The translations under genes and the position numbers were made by a program. From Virgibacillus dokdonensis (GTDB lineage: Bacteria; Bacillota; Bacilli; Bacillales; Amphibacillaceae): a DNA stretch of 64,000 nt. The DNA lies in the NCBI RefSeq assembly GCF_900166595.1, contig NZ_LT745763.1, forward strand, positions 2,724,986 to 2,788,985, written 5' to 3'. This document shows, in pieces, positions 16,718 to 26,800 of the stretch (the stretch's first letter is position 1; the number at the start of each line of letters is the position of its first letter). The notes under the pieces are model-generated. The model had not been told where the DNA came from and did not search any database. It saw only the letters and a program-made list of their open reading frames with translations.

Positions 16718-18674
16718 CTAATCCACTTCCTTCATTTTTTTGTACCTTTACAAAAGGAACAATTACTTCTTCTATACTAGCTCCACCATGTGTTACAATT
16801 GATTGGCTTTTAGGAACAAAAGCTTGGCCATATTCTGCAAGTAAAACATGGTAATTTTCAGGCAAGCCAATACTAGGCCATTTTTGAACAGGTAGTTTTG
16901 ATGCAGCATCTTCATATAACGTCATATCATTATAAATTCGTACACGCTCTCCTTTTTGCTCGACAAGGACACCTTCGGATATACGCCCAACTCCAGTTGC
17001 ATCGGTGTTTCCATGATCAGATGTTAGATAAATGGAAAAACCAGCATCCGTCAAATCAGACAGTAAATTCACAAGATAGTTTGTTTGTAGCCATATTGTT
17101 ATGTTTGAAGTAATGCTTTTTTCTCCAAGTACTGCATGATGTGTAAACCGATCTATCACGTCTATAACAGCACCATATATTTTGGTAGACCGTTGTTTTA
17201 AAGCTTTAATATTATTACGTTCATAATTTTCGTTTCCAAGTCCCTTCTGATAGGTGACATATTGTTTTAAGACACCTTGATTCTCCCAGAACGATTTCCA
17301 AAGCCTTTCTTCCGCTGTTGTTGTTTGAATCGTTTTGCCGAAGGTTATAGGAATATTTCCAGAGAAGATTGCTTGGCGCGATACGGATGTTAAAGTTGGA
17401 ACCCAGGCATAGACCTGTTGCTCTTCAAATAAAAAATCTTTCTCTTTCAAAAAGCTTTGAACCATTCGCCATTGAACAAAATTCATCCCATCAAGGACTA
17501 ATAACGCTATTTTTTCATCACCTTGTCTGTTTTTACTCATCACATGTGGAATGTGATGAACAAGTTTTGGTTTTGGATATGGCGGCAAACTTGTTAATGT
17601 ATGGTATTGATTAAACATCCAATGAATAAATTTACTATTAACATCTTTTAAGATTTTTTCTACTTTGACAACATGACTGTTATTTTTTATTAAAGCCACC
17701 TTAAGTTCTGCAATTAAATCATTTATATGAAACCAATCTTTATATTGAGTAGCACTAGATAAACAATTTACTATTTTATCGCACAAATATTTTAGTTGCG
17801 TGTCGACTTTCTCTTTATTAGAGACTTCTTCGATTCCCATACGCATCCATTCAGGAACAGCATCTGGTATTGTTACGCCTTTCACCTTAGATAACTTTCC
17901 TTCAAGAAATAAATCATTCATTAACCTTCTTACATCATTATTTGCTAATGGACTGCTTTCATACATAAAAAATGCATCGTTAATCTGCCCTTGTTCCATT
18001 TGCAGGCATTGTTTAACAAGATCTTGCCAGCTGCGCTCTATAAAATGATAAAAGAAGGTTTGTGATTTAATTATCTGTTTTAAAGGCAAAGATTTTAAAG
18101 CAGGAACTCTCAGCCATTTTTCTATTAGGTAATCCTGGACAATATTGGGTAACTGCTTTGTTTGATAGTGAATAGACAATAAAATCTTATATAAACCTGC
18201 TTCACTGTCTATCATTTCATAAGGAATTTTATATACGTGTTTAATAATATATTCTAATGTTTCTCGCTCAGATGAAGTGCCCTGATACTGTTGATGGACA
18301 GTATACAAGACATCTAAATCTTCTCTATCCACTTGTCGGATGATATTTGCTGAGAACTTCGGGAATAACGTTTGTAAACTAACCTTTATACTCAATGCTT
18401 TTCTTTGAAATTCGTACGGAAATACAACATCTTCATTTACATAAATTAGTAACTGACGTTCAGACATATTTGCACGATACTGTTGTTCATACAGAAATCG
18501 AAATGTAATACTATCTTCAAATCTAATTGCATCAAACCCCTGTGATTGCAACTCTTTTAACACAAATTCATCGTTTAATAAATTATCCTTATCAAGCACC
18601 AAAATTATAGGTGCTTGTTGAAATTGAATTTTATCGATTATATGTTTACGCCATCCGAGCATTTTTTTCACCAT
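16710..18674 (-). CDS. pglZ: BREX phosphatase-like protein PglZ
   Basis: A 654-residue PglZ-domain protein, an alkaline-phosphatase-fold core component of all BREX systems. The catalytic region shows ALLVLDGMNFVQWRMV near 390-405 (metal-binding Asp), PTLTSVSRQAIFSG near 426-439 (nucleophile region) and YLTSDHGNTDATG near 555. The N-terminal ~370 residues are helical and variable. The ATG directly follows the pglX TAG; a second ATG four codons in is also possible. All expected PglZ motifs appear intact. Confidence 0.88.
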   Translation of the reverse strand: MVKKMLGWRKHIIDKIQFQQAPIILVLDKDNLLNDEFVLKELQSQGFDAIRFEDSITFRFLYEQQYRANMSERQLLIYVNEDVVFPYEFQRKALSIKVSLQTLFPKFSANIIRQVDREDLDVLYTVHQQYQGTSSERETLEYIIKHVYKIPYEMIDSEAGLYKILLSIHYQTKQLPNIVQDYLIEKWLRVPALKSLPLKQIIKSQTFFYHFIERSWQDLVKQCLQMEQGQINDAFFMYESSPLANNDVRRLMNDLFLEGKLSKVKGVTIPDAVPEWMRMGIEEVSNKEKVDTQLKYLCDKIVNCLSSATQYKDWFHINDLIAELKVALIKNNSHVVKVEKILKDVNSKFIHWMFNQYHTLTSLPPYPKPKLVHHIPHVMSKNRQGDEKIALLVLDGMNFVQWRMVQSFLKEKDFLFEEQQVYAWVPTLTSVSRQAIFSGNIPITFGKTIQTTTAEERLWKSFWENQGVLKQYVTYQKGLGNENYERNNIKALKQRSTKIYGAVIDVIDRFTHHAVLGEKSITSNITIWLQTNYLVNLLSDLTDAGFSIYLTSDHGNTDATGVGRISEGVLVEQKGERVRIYNDMTLYEDAASKLPVQKWPSIGLPENYHVLLAEYGQAFVPKSQSIVTHGGASIEEVIVPFVKVQKNEGSGLGE

Positions 18675-21434
18675 CTATATTCCTAAACGTATACATGCAT
18701 TATCATAATACATTAGTAATTTATCGTCTTCTTGAATTACTTTTTCAGGAAGACGTTCTCCTACCTTGACAATCTTATTAAAATCCTTTTCACTGTAAGC
18801 CTTCTTAAATCCTGCACGAATAGCTTCTGTACGGAACTGACGTAACTTCTTTTTATTTCCTTCCATTTCTTCTACATAACCATTAAACTCGCGTAAAAGA
18901 GATTTTTCACGGAGTTTTTCTAAATCGGCTTGCTTTGTTGGATTAGGAACATACCAACGATTTTTGGCTTTCTCTACAACCCTCGAATCACTAGGATCCA
19001 AACCACGTAAATCTTTATAAGTTCTGCGTAAATAAGCTACAATTTGATTAGGAACTCCTTCATCCCCATCATATAATAAGAAATTTTGATTTAATAGATC
19101 ATCTAATTCAGGCAACAATTCATGCTTTGCAATATGCTGAATTTCCTTCATAAAATTAGGATGTATATCCTGACGTGATTGAGGTTTCTTCAACAATTGT
19201 TGACGGATCCACTCGATAGCACTAGTCTCATCTGAAACAAATAGACTTAGTTGAGAAAACTCCTTCATCAATGTTCGTTTTTTATCATATTCAGCAACTT
19301 GGTCTTCTAGAAAAGCCATTCCATCTCTCATTGGAAATCTTTGAGAAATACCTTCTTGAAACTCTGCTGAAGAAATGGGAACTGGTAAACCATTTTGAAC
19401 ATGAAATGCTACCATCCTATCAAATAAAATACGTGGTGTTCGTTCAGATATTAATTGTGCTTCTCCTTTTTGTCCTATAAATATGGGTAATTGCTCTAAG
19501 TGCTGAGTAACGAAAATCCAGACTGATTCTCCATTGCTCTGCTCATGCCTCATTCTTACTAGATTTTCTTGTCTAGGTTTATATGCCGAAATGATTAAAT
19601 CTTGTTTAACAGCAGTGGTAGTTGTAACAGCTTTAAAACTTCCTTGTTTTTTATCCAGAGCGGATACGTTAGCTATAACAAAACCCGCCCTTTGTATTGC
19701 TTCTTGAATTGAATTCCATACTGCCGCCTGGGAGTTGCTAAATTCAACCGTCATCCAACGACCTGGCTTTAGGACTCTATAATAATTTCTAAAACATTTC
19801 TCCATTAAGAACTGATATTCAGCAATTCTTTTTCTTTGCGTGTTATTAATAATTGCTTCCTGATTATTATTAGTTAATAATTTTAGCCAGGATTCCCATA
19901 AATAATTCAATTCTGAATACATTAAGTTTTTTCCGAAAGGCGGGTCTGTAAAAATATAGTCAACAGAGTCGTTTTGAATATTTGACAAATCCGTCGTCGA
20001 TTGATTTGTAACTATTGTTTTATACTTAATTTCCTTACTTTCTTCCTCTAAAACTTTTTTGTAATCCCGCAACTTTTTTTCGAGTAAGGCAATCGCATTT
20101 CTCTCAAATATCAATGATGGTATGTAGAGTGTACCACTTAAGCCACCCGTTCCGCCAAATCTAAATCGATTTGTTTTTGTTGCTCTTGTAATTGATGCTT
20201 GGAAAAAAAACAATAAATGGCCGAAAAATTTAGAGCCCTTTGAATGTTTTACAAAAGAAGACAATGTAAGTAAATTCCGTTTTGTATAAAAGTGATGCAC
20301 GTGAGTATATCCCATTCTGTCATTTCTCCTAGATTCATCACCCTCAGGCATTCTGTCTTTAGGAAACCAGTTTTCTATAACTTTATTTTCTATTTCCTTT
20401 AGAAGATTAAGATCCTCTCGATTAATACTTCTTGCAACTCTTTTTGATCCAACAGAATAGTATACATATACTGGAACTTGTTTTGCAAAGCTTTTGGTTT
20501 CATTTAGATATTTGTCAAGTCTAGTTTCCCATGCTCTTTCAAGATTCTTTTTTTCTATATAACCACCACAATAAGTACACTCAATCTTGTTTTTTATCTT
20601 TTTATTACTAATATCAACTGCAACATCCCAGTAAATAATTTCTCTTGAGCAATTTGGACAAATGAATACATCACTCCAAACCACATTGTTAATTTCACCA
20701 GAAGAAGATCCATTATGGCTTGTAGTAAACATCCATTTACAGTCTTTTTTTACTTTGCTAATTACTAATTCTGCTTCATTAACAAAATCCTGAACTTCGG
20801 GAATACTGTTATAATTGTATGAGATAAGTGTTGCCGAAGGTGATAAATCACTAAGTATTGCTTTTCTTTCCCCCAACTTAGCATATTTTTTATTAACCGT
20901 TCTTGCATTTTCTGGATTGAGATTATAGCCAAGGCTTTTAACAAGCTCCTCATCTCCACACCTTCTTGCTGCTAGACCAGTCATACCCGTCCCCGCAAAA
21001 CCATCCAACACTACATCGCCAGGGTCTGTGTAATGAAGTAAATACCTCATAATAGCTTTATAAGGAACCTTTGTATGGTAACTATGTGCATTATATACAG
21101 CGTCATTTTTACCTTCACTAATATCAGCTGAAAAAGGTTTCTTTTTATAATCCACATCTATTACATCTATGTTATCCTTAGTAATTATGGAAATCCAAGG
21201 ATTCGGACATGCAGTATAATACGGAGGATCAGATAAGGCAATAATATCCTCATCTTCTCCAATCGGAAATCCTTCTATCTTCTTCAATTCAGGTAATTTC
21301 TTTCTCAATTCATTCCGAAAATATTCCCTACGTTCATCTTCATTTTTAAAAGTCATGCCTAAGCAGACAACTGGACTGTTGTCTGCTTTAGGCTGCTCCT
21401 CCGTAAATGAAAGTTGTTCATTTTCTTTAGCCAC
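18675..21434 (-). CDS. pglX: BREX type 3 DNA methyltransferase (PglX-like)
   Basis: A 919-residue predicted adenine-specific DNA methyltransferase, which would mark host DNA. Motifs: SDPPYYTACPNPW at 68-80, the AdoMet-binding DGFAGTGMTG at 144-153, an inserted zinc ribbon (CPNC 259-262, CTYC 286-289) and a second catalytic-type box FTDPPFGKN at 495-503. The C-terminal ~250 residues are probably target recognition. It starts with GTG after AGGAGG, 12 nt from the brxC stop. It appears intact; I assign the PglXI kind from gene order. Confidence 0.85.
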   Translation of the reverse strand: MAKENEQLSFTEEQPKADNSPVVCLGMTFKNEDERREYFRNELRKKLPELKKIEGFPIGEDEDIIALSDPPYYTACPNPWISIITKDNIDVIDVDYKKKPFSADISEGKNDAVYNAHSYHTKVPYKAIMRYLLHYTDPGDVVLDGFAGTGMTGLAARRCGDEELVKSLGYNLNPENARTVNKKYAKLGERKAILSDLSPSATLISYNYNSIPEVQDFVNEAELVISKVKKDCKWMFTTSHNGSSSGEINNVVWSDVFICPNCSREIIYWDVAVDISNKKIKNKIECTYCGGYIEKKNLERAWETRLDKYLNETKSFAKQVPVYVYYSVGSKRVARSINREDLNLLKEIENKVIENWFPKDRMPEGDESRRNDRMGYTHVHHFYTKRNLLTLSSFVKHSKGSKFFGHLLFFFQASITRATKTNRFRFGGTGGLSGTLYIPSLIFERNAIALLEKKLRDYKKVLEEESKEIKYKTIVTNQSTTDLSNIQNDSVDYIFTDPPFGKNLMYSELNYLWESWLKLLTNNNQEAIINNTQRKRIAEYQFLMEKCFRNYYRVLKPGRWMTVEFSNSQAAVWNSIQEAIQRAGFVIANVSALDKKQGSFKAVTTTTAVKQDLIISAYKPRQENLVRMRHEQSNGESVWIFVTQHLEQLPIFIGQKGEAQLISERTPRILFDRMVAFHVQNGLPVPISSAEFQEGISQRFPMRDGMAFLEDQVAEYDKKRTLMKEFSQLSLFVSDETSAIEWIRQQLLKKPQSRQDIHPNFMKEIQHIAKHELLPELDDLLNQNFLLYDGDEGVPNQIVAYLRRTYKDLRGLDPSDSRVVEKAKNRWYVPNPTKQADLEKLREKSLLREFNGYVEEMEGNKKKLRQFRTEAIRAGFKKAYSEKDFNKIVKVGERLPEKVIQEDDKLLMYYDNACIRLGI

Positions 21435-21446
21435 TCTTTTCTCCTC

Positions 21447-24400
21447 CTATTTCCCAATCGTTAAACGAACACGGTCTTGATCATTATTACCCACAATCAC
21501 TCTTAATAGCTTATCTACATTATCCTTTGCCTCTTTGATTGTGATTGGATTACCATTACCAAACACTTCTTTTAATTGTTCCACATCTACTTTCTCCCGA
21601 TGAATTCCCTTTAGAACTTTGTTAATCGCATGAATTAACTTTATGGAGATTGGCAAAGTGAAAGCTTTTCTTTGAATAAATTCATTCATTAATTCCTTCT
21701 CTTCCGCCTCTAAGAGTTCAATACTCTCTTTAACAGATGCATCATTAAAGTTTGTTAATAATGTATCCGTCCACGTTTCTAATAATTCATTTAATTCCTC
21801 CTCAAGCTCCGTAAGAGAAGGCCTTTCATTTAGTTGCTCTTCACGTGGATTAAAGTGGCACTTTTGACACTCTGGTGTGTGTTGCAAGTTATCTGCCGTT
21901 ACATGATAACAAACTTTAAGAGAATTCACTTTTTCTTGCCATTCTTTAAAAACACCACTAGGTAATAATTCGATCTTTGAAGATAATACTTGTAATGCAT
22001 CACATTGTTTATTCTGTAATAACTCAGATTTTTTCTTGCTTTCTGTAGCATTCAATCGCATTTTTTGATGCAAAGATAAATAGTAATCGATATAAGTTTT
22101 TTTCAGATGCTCTAGTTCCTGAATTTCACTTGTACAATCTTCACCATTTTTTAATGCCATGCTTAGATTATCTAATGATACATCGACATCGTCAATCCAA
22201 TCCTTACTAGGAGAAGTAATAAACTTAGCTTTAACAAGGTAATCAGCTACTTTAGTAAATTCATTTATTTTCTTTTGCAAGTTATCCAATGTATCCAGGA
22301 GTTTTAGATTTTCCTTTTCTTTTTTAATTCGTTCCATATTAAATTTTAAGTTCATCATTTTTGCCCTTGTATTATAAACCTGCAACCCTTGTAAGAATTC
22401 ATTTAACCTTGAAAGCCTGTCCGTCTTTTCTTCTATTTCTTCCTGCGTAAAGAGTGGACCGTCCCAAACTTGAAATTTATTACGGATATTAGCGAGCATT
22501 TCAACTGTCCGATTCGTAGCTCTCTTCGCACCAGCAATAATTTGTTTTATAGTAAAATCGACTTTTTCTTGGTTAGAAAAATCAATTTTGATTGACTCAA
22601 ATAAATCTGATAATGCTTGTACTTCACGAACAGGTAATCCAGTTGGTTTTTTTATATGATCAAAATAAGTAATATCTTGGATAGGAAGTCGGATAAACTC
22701 GCTGAAGTTCATGGCCTCATATTGCGTTCCCTTAACTGTAACTACAATTTGTCCATCTTGAATCAAGGAACCAAGTATGACAACGAGTAATTCTGGTTCC
22801 ATAGTGAATTTTCTTGTTATTCGTTGATCTGGAGTACCTTGTGTTGTATTTATCACTTCAATTAGCTCACTTTGGTTTAATACTTGTCCATTTCCCTTAC
22901 TATCAAGTAGATCAGTCACCCATTTTGCATACCCTGATTTTTGGGTAGTAGGATTTCCTCGTTGATCAAGTAAGAGCAAACCATCAAGAATTGCTTCGCC
23001 TTGATTTGTTTTACGACCATTCAAATAATCTAATGCATCTTTCACATAGGTAGCTATGTTCTTTTTCGTCAAATAAGAATGTTCAAGCTTTCGAAATGAA
23101 GGATACTCTTCATATTTCACTTCAAACCATTGGGAAAGCAAGTCTTGTGAAACGGAATCAACAAGTTCAACCAACGTATCAGGATTACTTGGTAAAAACA
23201 TTCCATGCTCTAGTACACCTGCACTTTTTCCTCGATATACAATTTCATAAGTATCAACGAAATTTTCTTTAATCCATTTTACTAATTTCTTTTTATATTC
23301 TTCCATTTTAGGCTTATATAATTTTTTATTTGTTGTCGTATCATTATACATCTCCGTTGCACCACCGTATAAGCGCAACAAATCAACAAATGTATCATTC
23401 TTTTTCTTTAAACGAAAAAATACTTCATCCTCTTTTTGTTCATCTTTAAAATTAGGTTCTTCAAATGCCTGAAGCATATATATGTAGAAATCTCTTTCAG
23501 GTTGGGCAGTTGATCGCTCATTTGGCGCCCCAAAGAATAAATAACCTTCTCGTTTCACTCTTCGATCTACCCAAGGAATTTCGTGAAGCCAAATTTTATA
23601 ACCAAAAACATAGGCTGTAGTCTCCGATACTTCAGTAGCCTGTTTTAACACATCAAAATAATAACTATCTAATTGACTATCCTTCAAACCTTCACCACGT
23701 TGACGTATTAGCTCATCCACTGGTATAGACTCATCGATGTTAATATAAAACTGGCCATTATCATTATTTAAAGATATATACTGAAAACTAGCTGCAGTCC
23801 TTAAATCTTTCATTGCTGCTTCAATAGTTGTTTGTAAAAAACCAGCTGCTTCATCTTCAAAGTCTAGCAAAGAAGGCTGACTCAAGAATAATTTATCTCT
23901 AAGTGTGTATGAGCTTAAGCCAATGGGTGTCTTTAGATCCTCTGTAGTTAAACGAAATACAGCTAACGCATTTACCATCTGTGTTGCCATGGCTTTATAC
24001 TGCCTTTTCACACTGGATTGAATAATACCCTTCAATGTTTCGACCTTATCTGTAATTAACTTCACGCGATCATCCGATCGTAATGAAGAATCTTCTTCTA
24101 TATACGTCCAATACCTATCAAAAGATATAAGTCCTGTTGCATCTTGAGGGACTTCTTCAGATAGTAATTTTTTAATCTCACCTGTTATTGTTTGCAAGGC
24201 AACGCGTTTTTCGCCAATATGTACTCTTTCAAACATTTCAAGATATGCTGGATGAATTGGGAACAAATTAACGTAGGTTTCTAGTTCTTCTGATAGCCCG
24301 CTATACAATTTTTTGAACTTACTTAAATGTTCACGAATAAGTGCCTTTTGCTCATCATTTTTCTTTAACAGACGTTCTGATACTACAAATGCAATATCTT

Positions 24401-25148
24401 CACGGACAATACGTGTTTCTTTAAAGCGTTCCTTTACTCTGCGTAGTGAGTCTGCAACAAAACTGAATTTCGGATTATCAAAAAGCATTTCCTGTACACC
24501 AGAAACAAAGCGAAAACGGGTGTTATTACAAACCTCTCCAATTTCCCGTAAAAATCCTAGATCAAGCGTTAGGTCCTGTTCTTTCCTTCCCCTCAAATAG
24601 TCAAGAAGCTCATCAATAACAAGTAATAATCCTTTATCAGGATATTCTTCATGGAATAATTCCATCATTTCGTACATCATATCTTTATTATTTGTCACTT
24701 GATCAGCAGTAGGAAAAGTATAATCTATTCCCATGTTTGCTAGTCCCTTTTCCAGTTGCCTACAAACAATTTCACGAAGAGGCATTGTCACTGCACCAAA
24801 CTCAGCACGAATAACTTGAAATTTCCCTTCTATTTCTTTTGCTTTTTCAGCTACTTGTTTATTGCGTAAATGCTTACTGGCACCTGGTAATTCTGCAATC
24901 GTGGAAACGACACTCATTAAGTGGGACTTACCAGAGCCGTAGTTACCGACAATAAGCATACCTTTGTTATCTACCATACGTTCAAATTGAATGTTTTCAA
25001 ATATATCGTTCATTAACTTTTCAGCCATATTATCTGAGATTACATATGTTTTTAATAGTGAAATAGCACGACTTTGATCGTCCGCTTCTCTTAATTGGAC
25101 AACAGATTCAACTGGATCGAATGCAATTAATTCATCATAACGAAGCAT
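21447..25148 (-). CDS. brxC: BREX type 3 ATPase BrxC/PglY (DUF6079)
   Basis: A 1233-residue P-loop ATPase, core component of BREX. In the frame counted from an upstream ATG at 25163, Walker A is GNYGSGKS (73-80) and Walker B LLLVIDELLDYL (179-190). Long coiled-coil stretches occupy roughly 900-1050, and a C-x-x-C pair in PECQKCHFNP lies near 1110. I choose the ATG at 25148 (MLRYDELIAFD) because GGAGGA lies 7 nt upstream and the five extra codons are the ribosome binding site itself. It follows brxF by 24 nt. No disruptions are seen. Confidence 0.9.
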   Translation of the reverse strand: MLRYDELIAFDPVESVVQLREADDQSRAISLLKTYVISDNMAEKLMNDIFENIQFERMVDNKGMLIVGNYGSGKSHLMSVVSTIAELPGASKHLRNKQVAEKAKEIEGKFQVIRAEFGAVTMPLREIVCRQLEKGLANMGIDYTFPTADQVTNNKDMMYEMMELFHEEYPDKGLLLVIDELLDYLRGRKEQDLTLDLGFLREIGEVCNNTRFRFVSGVQEMLFDNPKFSFVADSLRRVKERFKETRIVREDIAFVVSERLLKKNDEQKALIREHLSKFKKLYSGLSEELETYVNLFPIHPAYLEMFERVHIGEKRVALQTITGEIKKLLSEEVPQDATGLISFDRYWTYIEEDSSLRSDDRVKLITDKVETLKGIIQSSVKRQYKAMATQMVNALAVFRLTTEDLKTPIGLSSYTLRDKLFLSQPSLLDFEDEAAGFLQTTIEAAMKDLRTAASFQYISLNNDNGQFYINIDESIPVDELIRQRGEGLKDSQLDSYYFDVLKQATEVSETTAYVFGYKIWLHEIPWVDRRVKREGYLFFGAPNERSTAQPERDFYIYMLQAFEEPNFKDEQKEDEVFFRLKKKNDTFVDLLRLYGGATEMYNDTTTNKKLYKPKMEEYKKKLVKWIKENFVDTYEIVYRGKSAGVLEHGMFLPSNPDTLVELVDSVSQDLLSQWFEVKYEEYPSFRKLEHSYLTKKNIATYVKDALDYLNGRKTNQGEAILDGLLLLDQRGNPTTQKSGYAKWVTDLLDSKGNGQVLNQSELIEVINTTQGTPDQRITRKFTMEPELLVVILGSLIQDGQIVVTVKGTQYEAMNFSEFIRLPIQDITYFDHIKKPTGLPVREVQALSDLFESIKIDFSNQEKVDFTIKQIIAGAKRATNRTVEMLANIRNKFQVWDGPLFTQEEIEEKTDRLSRLNEFLQGLQVYNTRAKMMNLKFNMERIKKEKENLKLLDTLDNLQKKINEFTKVADYLVKAKFITSPSKDWIDDVDVSLDNLSMALKNGEDCTSEIQELEHLKKTYIDYYLSLHQKMRLNATESKKKSELLQNKQCDALQVLSSKIELLPSGVFKEWQEKVNSLKVCYHVTADNLQHTPECQKCHFNPREEQLNERPSLTELEEELNELLETWTDTLLTNFNDASVKESIELLEAEEKELMNEFIQRKAFTLPISIKLIHAINKVLKGIHREKVDVEQLKEVFGNGNPITIKEAKDNVDKLLRVIVGNNDQDRVRLTIGK

Positions 25149-25172
25149 AATACTTTCCTCCATATTTATATT

Positions 25173-25607
25173 TCAAATAACTTTCCCTTCAAATTCACGG
25201 CAAGTAAAATACTCTGGATGACCATATTCAGCATAAGAAAGTTGATCATCCCTATATATTCCTGGCCATTCAACAATTAATTTATAGGTTTTACTGATAT
25301 TCTCCAATAAACGTATTGGATGAATTTGTAATACTGGATCAAAAAGAATATCAATATGTTGAAGGAGATATACCTTATTTCTATGTGAAATAGTATTCAA
25401 AAGTATCTCTTCAACATATAACGGATATTTATTTTCAGCTTTATTTATTAATCCCTGACTTAAGATAAGATTAACGTTTACTTTTTCGAAATGATCTATG
25501 ATTGGTATTGTTGTATTAAATCGTCCATCCCTATTGCATAGAAATATCAATTTATGCCACACATGCTCCATTTCTTGAATCTCGTTTTTTATACTATTTA
25601 TATTCAC
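25173..25607 (-). CDS. brxF: BREX type 3 protein BrxF with degenerate P-loop
   Basis: A 144-residue protein matching the small ATPase-like BrxF that marks BREX type 3. It has KLIFLCNRDGRFNTT where relatives carry a Walker A motif, a Walker-B-like VYLLQHIDILFDP (~93-105), HPIRLLENISK and the C-terminal YAEYGHPEYF. The Gly-Lys-Ser/Thr of Walker A is absent here, so ATP binding is doubtful. GTG start with AGGAG 6 nt upstream; first gene of the operon. The family comparison is from memory. Confidence 0.8.
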   Translation of the reverse strand: MNINSIKNEIQEMEHVWHKLIFLCNRDGRFNTTIPIIDHFEKVNVNLILSQGLINKAENKYPLYVEEILLNTISHRNKVYLLQHIDILFDPVLQIHPIRLLENISKTYKLIVEWPGIYRDDQLSYAEYGHPEYFTCREFEGKVI

Positions 25608-25723
25608 CGGAAACTCCTTTTCTGATACGTTCAGGAATGATAGTTTATCAAATTGATATGATCTTAAATTTATTTAGCCATATAATCATCTACTACAAAT
25701 AATATTGTAATATATCTATACTT

Positions 25724-26800
25724 TTATAACAAACTAGGACAAAAATTATTAAAGTTCATCAAAAAAACAGTATTTTCTCCTGGTTTAATATTGAGTAGTA
25801 AACGACGATCTAAAAGTTGATTTCCACACTCACAGGATGTTTCTGAAACATAAGAGCAAAAAATTATTTGCAGTTGACTGAAATTTAAATTCGCCTTCTG
25901 AACATTTTGGGTCAGAAGAACAATACATCATACGTCCAATCGCTCGTATAAAAATAGGGTATAGTTTTTATTAGGTTTAGTTTGCTCTATTAGCCCACCT
26001 AGACTTCCCTCAGAGTCACCAGATGCTGAATAACCAAGTTGATTCCTATTCCTATTATATCTTAATATAATATCAGAGGTTACCTCTGAATGATTTGTAT
26101 TAAGTTCCCATTCTTTTAATTTATGCTCATCAAATCTAAAAAAAGATAACCTCACCATCATTTCGTATCCCTGGCAGCCGCTTGTTGTTTTTATATTTCA
26201 TAACTGGAATTAGATCCTTTGTTTTCGCTAACTCAGATCGATCTAAGTTTTCTATTCGTGTAAATTCTTGTAATACTTGAATTTCTGGTAATGACCCTAT
26301 TTTATGAACAACTGAAAAATAGGGGATCATTTTCTGTTTTCGTATCGACAGGAAACTTATTTCTTCTGCAAATTCACCCGAGAGTGTTTTTTGGATTTTA
26401 TCTGTTTCTGATTCTTTAAAATCTAATATGTTTAATAATGTTCCGAAAGAATTTGATCCCTTTTCATTTGCCTTTTTAAATTTTATTTTATTCTCAAGCA
26501 CTTTAGAAACCAGTGGATTATTATTTTGTTACTTAACGAAATCTGCAAAAAACTTGTCACTGCTGGTGAGTAGATGTTAGACGCACCACGTAAATAAGTT
26601 TTCATCGATTCTTTGTATGCTTCTGTTTCACCAATCCATGGTCTATTACCTATACAAGATAATAGAATAGATTTCAATGCGCCTTTTTGCATGATTTTAC
26701 CTAATGATTATTTCTCTCTACACTTGACGCATTGTATGGAAAGATCTGATATTGGTATTCTTAATAATTTCAACTTACCTTTAAGTTTAATGTAGTACTA
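25724..26800 (-). pseudogene. DrmB-like (DUF1998) gene, frameshifted relic
   Basis: Pieces in several minus-strand frames join into a DUF1998/DrmB-type protein: GNRPWIGETEAY and LRGASNIYSPAV (26483-26692), VLQEFTRIENL and LPGIRNDGEVIFF (26136-26501), RFDEHKLKEWE and ASGDSEGSLGGL (25928-26161), then cysteine-rich CSSDPKCSE (~25910) and ETSCECGNQLLDRRLL (~25835), ending at ~25724. A C-x-x-C pair near 26740 marks decayed upstream sequence. DrmB is a DISARM component. No drmA, drmC or DISARM methylase is in the window. It points toward brxF and may once have belonged to the same defence operon or an older island. Confidence 0.72.

Noticed and set aside
25724..26800. A complete DISARM system
   Set aside because: Only a DrmB-like relic is present; no DrmA helicase, DrmC or DISARM methylase is found in the window.
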